From Icerya purchasi (taxonomy: Eukaryota; Arthropoda; Insecta; Hemiptera; Monophlebidae): DNA of 64,000 bases. This document shows positions 47,301 to 57,604 of this stretch, in pieces (the first letter of the stretch is position 1; each line of letters opens with the position of its first letter). Made by a program: the position numbers and the translations under genes. The notes below the pieces were generated by a model. It did not search any database. It was not told where the DNA came from and saw only the letters and a list, made by a program, of their open reading frames with translations. The stretch covers positions 418,012,557-418,076,556 of the forward strand of contig CM077115.1 of NCBI GenBank assembly GCA_039619475.1, in the 5' to 3' direction.

Positions 47301-48822
47301 ACAATAGCGATCGGCTCGGCCGGCGATGCATTTACGGTTAAAACTGATTTTTATTCGTTCGCTGTTTGTTTTTGGCTTTGACGGTAAGCGCGCTTGTTCT
47401 CTAGTCGACAGAAATTCGTCATAGACGTTCCACGGAATTAATGAGTATCGCACATTCTCGCCGACTTCTCAGCCGTTCGGCATCGCATTAGCCGATCGTT
47501 CTTGAATAAATTATCGATTTAATGACCACATCCTCCTGCACCGTTTCGCCTTCATACATCCGTCGATCGTATCGTATCGAATCGCGCCACATCACTCCCG
47601 CCTATTTTCATCGATACCCACGTGTCCTTTCATTTACGCCTATTTGAACGCGTCTATTTTTTTTTTTTTTTTCGATAAGCGCTGCTAACATTCAAGTAGC
47701 TAATTCACGCAAAGCGGCCCTCTCAAAGCGAAACCACTTTCCGGAGGGGCGGTCTTCTCTACACCTGCGCTTGAATTTACAATTAGTTCGATTTTCTAAT
47801 AGTTCAATTTTTAATAGTTCGATTCAATCTCATATTTACCGACAGTCATTTTATTCGCGAGAATCCGAAAATTGTGTTATTCGGCGGAATTTGTGATTTC
47901 GGTTGTTTTTTTTTTGTTTTTTTTTTTTCGGCGTAATTTAACGAAAAATAAAAATGTGACCGCTCTGTGTAACTTGACTATTCTAACATGTCTAATCACT
48001 CTTCCGACCAACCACATCAGAAGGCCAAAAACATATTTACAATACGCTGGATGAAACTTAAAATAAGAACCAGCTCCGTTCTGAAATGGCCGAAACAGCG
48101 CTAAATGGAACGCAACGTACGAGCGCCGTTTTCAAAATGCTGTCCCAGCCAAGTATTTTTGCATCACCCCTATGCGACATTTATTTCATTCTATAAGAAT
48201 GTGATGATATCAGCAAAAAGACACGCAACTCTTTTACAAGAACTACTAAAACGCTTTAGCGAAGAGTTTTTATAAAGGTGTCCCCCCCCCCGTAGATGGC
48301 GGAGTGATTAAATGCGTCCGTATATAATAATATCGGCTGTCATATCCGAAATATGTGTCAGCCATCGACGATAACGTGTTTCGGTCAGACTATGTGACTG
48401 TGACAATAATAATACGCGTTTCTTTGTTTTTAAAGAAGAAATATCACTCGAAAAATTATTCGCAGACCACACACATCACAATATTGCAACATAATAAAAA
48501 TTAACATACCGATGGTGTGTGTTTGGTTCCAACGTGTAAGTGTAGTACAATGACGGAATTTAACATCTCTCTGGCGATATGTCAAAAAACGCTCGCGCCT
48601 CTATACAAATCAATTTTAAATACACTTTTCAAATGCGTGTCTGGCTGTTTAAACAAGGTGCCCGACTTGTGTGCTTCTTAAAGAGAAATCGAACACTATA
48701 TGCCGCCGTTCAGAAAGCGACGTGTGTGGCGGCGAAAAAGGGCCTAAATGCGACAATGTCCTCCCCGGTTTCAGATGTGTAAAATAATAAGAATGTCAGA
48801 AGAATATTGAAAGAAAGAGAGT
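44351..48822. other. Intronic, no supported gene
   Basis: A/T and C homopolymers at 44396-44408, 44437-44448, 44511-44524 and 45478-45500. CpG-rich parts at 44740-45480 and 47020-47600 have open frames in several phases without recognisable products. Confidence 0.45.
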
Positions 48823-48871
48823 ATTCGTTTAATTCGTTTAATTCGTTTAATTCGTTTAATTCGTTTAATTC
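48823..48871. repeat. 9-bp minisatellite (ATTCGTTTA), about 5.4 units
   Basis: Five tandem exact copies plus a partial. On the minus strand it encodes Asn-Glu-Leu repeats, which explains an apparently repetitive open frame there. Confidence 0.92.
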
Positions 48872-49052
48872 CGATAACGCGTAAACGATTCGAAAAAACG
48901 ACTTTGCCAAAAAATTCAGATCACTTCGAAATCGCTATAACTCTCGAATAAAAACCATTTGCAAATTTCCGCAAAACCGAAATTTTCCTCCACGATTATT
49001 ACTTCAAGTAGCTGCTGAGATCAGGAGATGCGCCGTCTGACTGTCGCATTCG

Positions 49053-49466
49053 TCACTTAGCCGGTGACATTCTTATGCTTTCCTCCGTCATCAAACTTTC
49101 CGGCTGTTGGTTTCCCACGGGACGCTCGCTCGGGCTAGTAGGAACTTTAGTTCGATCCCGATGATTTCGCTGGCTGCGGCGATTTGGTCGATGACGACGT
49201 CTGCGGCCTCCAAACGTCTCATCGCTGTCCGCAAGGGCGCGCTTCCTTTTGCGATTTGTCGTTCTCCTGCGTCTTTTTCGGCTGATGGCCGCCTCGTTAT
49301 CCTCTGCTTCGCGGACAGTGCTCACGTTATTATTACCGTTGTCGTGTCTCCTCTTCTTTCGTCTTCTTATCGTTCCGTTGAAATCCGTCGATAGCGGATC
49401 ATGATGCGAAACCGGTGCATCTACGCACGGCGACATCGTATTCGGCACGTACACTTTTTCGGACAT
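49053..49466 (-). CDS. Hypothetical Arg/Ser-rich basic protein, 137 codons
   Basis: An open frame on the minus strand starts MSEKVYVPNTMSPCVDAP, or 8 codons earlier at 49490, and ends MSPAK-TGA. It is strongly basic: RRRKKRRHD, SRKRRRRTTNRKRKR and GGRRRRHRPNRRSQRNHRDR are three clusters that would act as nuclear localisation or nucleic-acid-binding segments, separated by acidic/Asn-rich linkers (NNNVSTVREAEDNEAA, ADSDETF). No domain is recognised. A frame this long is unlikely by chance in AT-rich DNA, but local GC is higher here, which favours open frames. No splice sites or poly(A) signal were seen. It could be a real single-exon gene, an exon of a nested gene, or spurious. Confidence 0.28.
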   Translation of the reverse strand: MSEKVYVPNTMSPCVDAPVSHHDPLSTDFNGTIRRRKKRRHDNGNNNVSTVREAEDNEAAISRKRRRRTTNRKRKRALADSDETFGGRRRRHRPNRRSQRNHRDRTKVPTSPSERPVGNQQPESLMTEESIRMSPAK

Positions 49467-50229
49467 ATTTAAGTGACTGTGAAGACACAAAGTTTGAAAG
49501 TGAACTAGCTTCTACGTAAATCGAGAACTACCGTAATAATAACGTGCTTGCGCATTACTATGGAAAATTTAATTCGAACTACTTCGGAAAAACCCCGTTT
49601 CGAGCGGCAACCATCGAAATCGAAAGGTGGTGTCTGTACGACTCAAATAATTTACGATATAAAGTTGACGAATGCAAAAAAATCAATATCGTGGTTTTAA
49701 CAGATTGCAATTATCATTTACCGATACGTATTACAGTAGCTGTGAGAAAAGAAGAGGCTAGATCGATTCTGAGATGTCAAATGCATATTCAGCAGAATGG
49801 AATCTAGTCCGTTTACGATGGATATTTCATTCCCCTAGTGTGTGTTATATGCAGCTTCCGTGCTAGAAGCGGTCAAAGTGGTTGAAGAGAGATAAACAAT
49901 AAACAGATGACAGCTTCACTGTCGGAAAATCATCACGAAAAACGATGTTCTTAGGACCATGTTCTGTCAATTAAACACCACAGAGAACTGAAAGTAATCG
50001 TCGTGTAAGATAAAAAAATCCTACCAAATGACTTATTCAACAATTAGAATTACAACATTTTTTTTATCGATGTAGATCACATCCGCTTTTTCTTTTTTCT
50101 CCTTCTTTTGACCAAAAAAAAAAATTCCAAACTAAAGACCCCTTCTACATTAATGTTGTTGAAACACCGGTCCCTACGATTCACTGGAGAACCCTGAAAA
50201 AAAGAAATCCTAATTTTTTTCCTTATAAA
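49467..50229. other. Non-coding stretch
   Basis: A short open frame at 49544-49807 has no recognisable product. Nothing else supported. Confidence 0.4.
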
Positions 50230-50450
50230 TATGTAAGTCCTATTTGATAAGGTATTATGGATTGTGAAGTTAAACTTTTTTCTATAATGTACTTAAGGAT
50301 ATAAAGGATCTGATGAGAATACTCTGTTCTTTTCTACTTGGGATCCGCCTTTACTTATCGCCGATAATTCTCTGGTATGTCCAATATTCAATTTCAGATA
50401 TATATATATATGTGGAAGCGACTTGGATCCGGAACGAGACAAGCCTTATA
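50230..50450 (-). mobile_element. tRNA-derived SINE, family A, copy 2 (5'-truncated, reverse)
   Basis: Matches the reverse complement of the copy at 54987-55268: GATAAGGTATTATG, TATAATGTACTTAAGGAT, AAAGGATCTGATGAGA, GGGATCCGCCTTTACTT, GATAATTCTCTG and GATCCGGAACGAGACAAG. The TTTAC tail is lost and the tRNA-like head is missing past 50450. Confidence 0.8.
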
Positions 50451-53400
50451 TCTGCAGAAAATTCCAAGTTTGGTACTCGGAGAATCCAACAAATTCTATT
50501 TCGGTATCGGTCCACAACAAAGGTAAATGAAGGTGTCGTACACGACCACGTTGAGAGGGGATTAACAATTTTAGCTAAACGGGCGAATTATATACACATT
50601 TATGGGAGAATAAAAAAAAAAAATTTAAATATAAACTTATATTAAAAAAAAAAAAAAAAAAACGTAAACCGCGTTATTTTGTAAAAGCAAAATCATCGTA
50701 TGTTGATTTTTTCACATACGTAAATTTCCCCTTCTTTGCATTCCAATTCGCTACCGTCAAATAAATATGTTCATTCGTCGCTGCAATTTTAAGCAATAAG
50801 AGCGACTGCTCTAGTAGCTAGCGAAGATGGGGTGACACACGGCTTCAACTGTACGCCACCAGGCTCTCTCTCTCTCTCTCTTCGGTAATTATATCGATAA
50901 TACTGTATTGAACATCCGAAATTACTTAAACAAAAAAGGAAAAAAAAACGAAAAACGAAAAACGAAAATAAAAAGCAGCCTGTCGAGAAATGAGGCAACT
51001 TTTACTTATTAATAAATCGTCGTTAATAAAGGTGGTCCGGATGAGATGACAACTGCACTGGAATAATGCCTCGAGTTATATTAAATCGTGCTCGATGCCG
51101 GTTGGTGCGAACCGAGCAGGAACAGAATAGAATTCGACCGATGACAAAGACGAGAAATTATTATTATTGGTGCGTACCAATTCGAAGAGTAATTTTCGGC
51201 CATCACCCCTCCTCCAATCGACGCGATCATTGCAATATGTACGCGTGTTTGTTTGTTTGTTTGTGCACCGCCTGCCCCGCCGCAGACGCTTCTCCGATTA
51301 TTTGTTAATGCTATTAGAACGCTCTTACCACATTTCCTAGCGCACAGTCTCGCCGTATCAGCCTCGTTTTTTATTTTTAAATATTTTTACCTTTATCCTC
51401 CACCCCGACCTGCCGGCCCGTCGCGCCCTCGTCGCCTTACCTTTACCTTTATTCTTCGAAATATTTCCCCGCCGCCAGTCCGGACGCTTACATTTTTTTC
51501 CGTCCCGTCTTGTGATGCATTTAAATACGCTCCGCGCGCATCCTCGTCCTTCCTCGACAAAGTTTAATAATTAAACGACAAATACATTATACACGTATGG
51601 TCCACCTCTTTACTCGCCAGGCATCGGTCGCGCACGCACACGTTCCAGATGTATTTGCTCAGCGTCTTTAGTTTTATATCTGGCCGATTTCGTTATTTAT
51701 ATAATAATAGAGAAGGAGGAGGAGGCGAGCAGCTCTTTAAACGAGTCGCTGTCCCGTTAGTGTGTGTGTGTGTGTGTGTGTGCGTAAATAAATATTCACT
51801 GATAAAGCGGAGCTGTATATGTGGTACGCACTCGTGATAAGCCTCGCACGGGGATAAATAAAGCGCACACCCATTTTCCGCTATGCATTGAAAAAAAATT
51901 ATCTCTCCATCCGAAACCACTCCTGCGGGGAGGACGCTAATTTTTTTCAGAGGCAACAATTGTTCAAATCGAGGGAAGAGAACGGGGGGTATCATTTGAA
52001 TAACGGCGGGTTATCAAAATCGCGAGCAATAAGCGTGGATTAATAACACATCGAGCGCGATCGATTTCCCTTCTAGCAGCCATTTTGAATAGCGTGAAAC
52101 AGGGGGCTCAGTCGTTAGCGGAACAACGCAGATTCGACTACTAACGTGTACTATTAGAGATCGCTCGGGGTTACTGGGACAGCGAGCGCCGTTTAGAGAA
52201 CTTGAAATTGTGCGCATTGTCAAAGAATTTTCATATACGTTCGCCCCTTCCCATCGGGATTGATACTTGTAATATCAAACTGTCGGGGATAATGCATCTG
52301 TGATAAGTTTTTTCCAATAGCTACTTCGCACTGCATATTTCGTAACTGCGCGCGCATTGGTTTTATTGTATGATAAAAACAAAAAAAGGTTAATTTTTCA
52401 AAATATAGTGGCCTGTCAAAAAATTAAACGGTACAACTAGATTATTGGTAACTGGCAGATGAGAAATATAGAGCCGATTATAATTTAAATCTTCTACTTT
52501 TTTTTTTTTTTTGTATTACATGAATTACCGTAAATAATTTCTTTAATCGTTCGGAAAAATTAAAAACCGGCAAATTTTTCAGCGTCAAAATTCGTGGTAA
52601 TTTTAATGATTTATCAAAAACCTTTCCGATTTTTAAACAATTTATATTTTTTGCGTCAAAGTTTAAACGCCGATTGTCTCGTTTTAATGACTAGTAAAGC
52701 CTGCCAGAATGACTGGAAAAATCGACCAACCCTAAGGCACTCTGAAGAATCAAAAAGTTGAAATTCTCAAGTCTCTTTTTAGCGGGATTAAAAATTTTTC
52801 GTTCTCCAGCTACACAATGTAACTGCAAAAAAATATAGTTCTCGCAAGATTAGATTTCGAAAGGCTTTCCCATGGCCGCGCTGGAAAAACAAAATCCCCA
52901 AAACGGTACCGAGACTGTTCCGGTGGAGGAGGAGGAGGAGGTTCCAAAAATTTTTTGTTTATAATTTTATCTAAACCTCGCACTTGACCTATCAGAAGAT
53001 TTCTAAGGATTGAACTGGAACAGATCGCACCGCTCTAACCGAAGATTAGTGAAAATTTCTCTCTGCGCAATTGAGAATGGGGGAAAAGGAATTTCGTTGC
53101 CGAGTACGTGAAAGCCTGCTGCGCACAAGGCAACTTTCGTGTAAAATTCGGGAAATGTGCGAAATCGTAATTGTCTTTAATTTTAAAAAATTCGTATAGT
53201 ATTTCCGATCGCGTCACCATTCATAGACTACCACTAATCTAAATTAGACAGGCGAATTATTTAGAGACAGCTTATTATAGAGAACGTGTCTTCCTAAACG
53301 GCCTAGTAAATCTTCCTTTTTTCTTATTTTTTTTCTTTTTTGGAATTTCCTTTTTTAAAAAAATTGTTCGCATACTACTAACTTCCAGGGAGTGAATTTA

Positions 53401-54986
53401 AAGCCGGTGATAATTCGATATTTAAATTTAAATCCGGGCTAAGGCTTCTCACTGCCGAACTGATTAACGCTCAAAGACTTGGAAAAATACTTTTACATCA
53501 GATGCTAAGTTTAAGTACGAGAGCATCTTTTGCGACGGTAATTATCGTCGCTGGTTCACTTTCGGAAGTCAAACTGAAATATTTAAAAACAGAAAATTCT
53601 AAATGAAAGTCTCCGTAAAGTTGCTGTTCGATTTCCAGTCACCGTACATCAGCCTCGAAAAGTAGACCTTTTCCCGTATTCTTCGAATCAGGTTAAAAAA
53701 TAATCGATCTGAATAAACTAATTTGGTTGATCATTTCGCTGACGTTGGAATTGTCATCGCCAGAATTATACTTATCTTCGCGAACCAGAGCATATATATT
53801 TTCTAGTATATTCTTTCTTCCTTGCACGGAGCAGCGCCTTCCTGCATTGTTATCTTCGGTTTTTGAGTATTTTTTCTTTCTCATCATTGTTTATTTATCG
53901 GGCGCGGAATCATTATCAAAAAAAAATCTCGAAAATTCAAATTTGTCCGTCCCTCCGGTGGGGGGTGGGGGGGGGAGAAACAAACAATTCCAGCCAATGG
54001 TGTCGTGATGCAGCTGCGACGTTTACGGATAAAAGTTGATCTCACGAATAAGACCCAAAAGATTCAGATTCAGCGTGCTTTCGTTATTTACAATGGTGAA
54101 AATAAATAGAATTCGGAGCAAATTACTTTTATGTAGTTTTTTTCTTTTTTTTTATCTCCGCTAAGTAACACTCATTCGCAGCTTTCTGTATTGCGGTGAA
54201 CGTGCTGCATATGTCTTCTGCTGTTCGATCTCTAAAATTCCCTCCTTTCCACCTCTTTTAACGCTACTTCAATGCACATCTATTAACAATAGTAACATTA
54301 AAATAAGAATGGTTCTATGAAAAAGGCTGCCGATGTTATAGCGACTGAAAATTTTTGAAAAAAAAAAAGCTTTCGGTTGGTTCCCCAGCTGTACGAACAA
54401 TTGGGATTTAGCCCGTAATATTCGAAAACGAAATGTGGAAAAACATAAAATAATTTTGGTATTTAAGAGACCGTATGCCCAGTTTTTAGTCATGTTAGAA
54501 GCGAATACTGAAAATCGAATCCGGTTTTATATAAATTCCGATCGTAATAAATGAAATAATCTCTCATTTTTTTTTTTTTTTTTTTTTTTTTTGGTTCTCT
54601 CATATCTTTCCTATCTCTCTTATTTCTTTTATCACTCTTATTTCTTTTATCACTCTTATTTAGGTTACAAACTATTCCTAATAATATATAAAGAAGAAAA
54701 AAAATTACAACGCCGAAGAAAATCTTAAATACAAAAAAAATTACGGTATACACATTTACAAGCTGTTAATTAAAGAAAGGAACGCTTATTATTGCAAACA
54801 ACGCCAGAGATGAATTTCGTTAAGTTAGATAAAAAATGGTACGTGAGAGTAAAACACCCTTTCATTTATTTGCAATCCGTTATATTTCATTTACTTAATT
54901 TTTAATTTTTCTACCATTCGACGGGTTTTTTTCATAACTTATATACCCTTTTAACATTTTTTCAATTAAATCCGGTACAGGTAACA
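50451..54986. other. Intronic, no supported gene
   Basis: Simple repeats include (CT)n 50864-50880, (GT)n 51761-51781, A-run 50644-50661, G-runs 53956-53976 and T-run 54569-54593. CpG-rich patches at 51060-51560 and 51960-52270. Frames in these are not convincing. Confidence 0.45.
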
Positions 54987-55268
54987 GGTAGCGCGATAGC
55001 CTAGTGGTTAAAGGCGCCTGGCTACTAAACCAGAGGACAACACCAGTTCGAGACTTGTCTCGTTCCAGATCCGAATGGCACCACCCAGGTATATACCTAA
55101 TCTGAAATAACTGGGTAGCAGAGAATTATCTGGGGGAAAGTAAAGGCGGATCCCAAATAAAACGGAACTGGCCCTATCTCATCAGATCCTTTAGATCCTT
55201 AAGTACATTATGAAAAGCTTAATTTCATGATACCTTATCAAGGATATATGGGACTTACTTTACTTTAC
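54987..55268 (+). mobile_element. tRNA-derived SINE, family A, full-length copy
   Basis: The head carries a pol III A box (GATAGCCTAGTGGTTAAAGG, 54994-55013) and a B box (AGTTCGAGAC, 55045-55054) at tRNA-like spacing, with an anticodon-like stem CTGG...CCAG between them. The body includes a perfect CGAGACTTGTCTCG hairpin shared by other copies, and the 3' end is a short array of TTTAC units rather than poly(A). It shares the body with 14734-14964 (+) and 50230-50450 (-). SINEs of this type depend on a partner LINE; a TTTAC-repeat tail suggests recognition of a microsatellite-tailed LINE. Confidence 0.88.
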
Positions 55269-55563
55269 AGTTTTGAAACAGTCGAACGGTCTATTGTTAT
55301 GATCATTTGTTAAAGCCGATAATAGTGTGCGTTATTCCTCCCTAAACTGTTTAATTATGATTTTTAGTTTCCTAAAAGTTCCATGTAATACGGAAACAAC
55401 TAACTGTTGTCGGCGTATTTACATAATTCATTAATTTGTGGTTTTATGTAGTACACGAAATTTTGTTAAATAAATTTCTGTCGATAACATTGTCTAAGAA
55501 TAGATATTTTATTTTAACGGGAAAAAAAACTTTAAACAGCTCCAATTTTGACTTTTTAGCTGT

Positions 55564-55724
55564 TTTTTTCTTCCTTTTTTTTTAATTTTATTTTTGGGCG
55601 CATCAACTATCGGGGAGACGGTGTAAACCAATGAGAATAAAAGTTTTGGAAGTTGCAATGTACATCGAACCCGCGTCTAACCGAATAAAACACCACTGCC
55701 TAACTAACTATGCTACGATAGCTG
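55564..55724 (-). mobile_element. Second tRNA-derived SINE-like element (family B)
   Basis: On the minus strand AGCTATCGTAGCATAGTTAGTTAGGCAG supplies an A box (TAGCATAGTTAGTTAGGC), and GCGGGTTCGATGTAC supplies a B box, 25-30 nt apart as in tRNA genes. A unique body follows (CTTCCAAAACTTTTATTCTC, CACCGTCTCCCCGATAG), then an A-rich tail. The cloverleaf is imperfect, so it is not taken as a functional tRNA. It lies only about 300 bp from the family-A copy. Only one copy was seen in this window. Confidence 0.6.
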
Positions 55725-56299
55725 GCTGATTTTTCAGCTTTAGCGGCACGCTCCCCCTGGAGAGAATAACTCCGGTTTCGCAGTTCCCGGCCAATCCTGT
55801 TCCCTAGATAGTTTTAGCTATAATCGGATGAACGAAAACGATCCAGTTACAGATCTAGAATTTCGAATATTTTTCTTTTGTTTAGTTCCTCAACCTATAC
55901 GAATAGATTATAGTAAATAACCGAAAAGTTTATCCATCCACCTTTTTACGCCTCTTCCTTTATTCGTTTTATATATTTCTGCCTTGGTATATTTCTCGCT
56001 CGTTTCCTTTCCCGGCTTCCGTCTATTATTTGTATCGATTATAGTCATTATTTCTGTGTACTACATGTCCACCTCCTTTTGGTTTTCGTCAATAGACACT
56101 TTTCCTTAACCCTAATACTTCATTATCTTTTCCATCCATGAAATCCTTTCCGTTCTTCTTCTGACGGCACCAGATTTCGAATAATTCCAGCTAACTGCTG
56201 AAGAACCGTTTTAGTGTAGTATTTTTCTTTATAAATGTCAAGAAAAGTATCAATGCGCATTTCTTTTTTCAGTGTTTTCGAAATATCTATTGGCGGATA

Positions 56300-56333
<34 letters not shown>

Positions 56334-57344
56334 TTGGGTGTTTTTGTAGATTCATCGATCTAATAAAAATAGTGGCACGGAATGAACAAAGGTGCTATGT
56401 TTTAATAAATAACTGCGACGATACGATAAAATCCGGTAAATATCGGTCATAAGGGCGAAAAAAAAGAAAGAAGAAAGAAAAATACTTTAGGAAGACAACC
56501 GGAAACGATATTCGAGAGACGAAATTTATGAATTTTAGAAAACCACTATTGTCTTCTCCCGCATTTCTGAGAAAAACCTCTTAATCACGACACTCTAAAA
56601 ATTCACAAAAAAAAAAAATAAAAAAACAGCGTCAACAAAAAAATACACAATACAACCGAATCAAAGAAATCGTACAGCAATCGAAAATAAGTATCAAGTG
56701 CATGAGTCAAATATTTAATGAAATGTTCTTATCGCCTCGCTGATTACGCTTCTTTGTCGGTAATTTATTGATTTCGGATTATTCTACTTTTCAAACTGCA
56801 TTCGCGAACAGCTAAAGCGACACACTCCCGATGACCCCTTTTTTTCAATTCTATCATTTACAGCCACACCGCTATACTTTCGAACTCATCGTTGAGAGGC
56901 CAGTAAATCAGCGAAAAAAGTATGAGCGCTTTTGTAAAGTTAGAAGTGCCTTTTTCTTAAAATATTCCTAATACCAAAACAAAAAAAAAAAAAAACAAAA
57001 ACAAATAAACAACCAAAATGCGGCTTTAGAACGCTTTTCAAATCTTACTCCGCGGTATATGGCAACGATGGTATAATCAGATTACTAAAATGGCGAATCG
57101 TGTACGATGCACTATCGTCCGACAACAAAAAACAATACCACCACTTCCGGAAAAATTCACTTCTTCAACTTGTTCCTCCATCCAATGCGACCGGGGCAAT
57201 TGCAAGCTTTGATCATTTCCAATTTTCAAAATCCGCTCACTTACAATTCCGTTTATTTTAATTATATTCTTTGTTTTTTTGAAGTGAAAAACTGGTCCAT
57301 TATATATAATTAAATTTATACATAGAAACTCCTTTTCATTCCCG
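55725..57344. other. Non-coding stretch with long homopolymers
   Basis: T-run at 56305-56332 and A-run at 56979-56994. 57107-57240 may be degraded 5' sequence of the Helitron-type endonuclease remnant, but I could not match it. Confidence 0.4.
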
Positions 57345-57604
57345 ATGGTTCAAATTTACATACACTTCCAACGATACTAGCTGGAGACTTCAACGTCAAT
57401 TTTGCATCAGAAGATTCTTTGCCTTTAATAGAATTTCTTCAAACCGAACTTCAATTATTAATAATAATCCAAATGAATCATCGACAAAGTACGATGCAGT
57501 ATTTTTTAGATATTATATTGATTCTAAATTACATTAAAAACTTTTATTTTGATATTTTAGCTGCCATAAGCCTATTGTATGTGTATCTTTTATATAATCC
57601 AACA
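57345..57604 (+). mobile_element. Helitron/Helentron-type AP-endonuclease domain remnant
   Basis: The frame LPTILAGDFNVNFASEDSLP followed by LIEFLQTELQL carries the GDFN catalytic motif of EEP (AP-like) endonucleases. After a +1 slip it continues INNNPNESSTKYDAVFFRY and ends, past two stops, YFSCHKPIV with the catalytic histidine. The combination GDFNVNFAS...FL...L....N...ST...DAVF.RY......YFSYHKPI is the form found in the endonuclease carried by insect Helentron (Helitron2) proteins; a LINE origin is less likely. Inactivated by stops and a frameshift. It is on the opposite strand and 55 kb from the Rep remnant at 1-2040, so they are separate insertions. Confidence 0.65.

Noticed and set aside
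48710..48910. Asn-Glu-Leu repeat protein on the minus strand
   Set aside because: It is the translation of a 9-bp minisatellite.
54987..55070. tRNA gene
   Set aside because: A and B boxes are present but the acceptor stem does not close and the sequence continues into a repeated body shared with two other loci, so it is a SINE head.
55655..55724. Minus-strand tRNA gene
   Set aside because: B box departs from GGTTCGANTCC and no closed cloverleaf could be drawn; treated as SINE-like.
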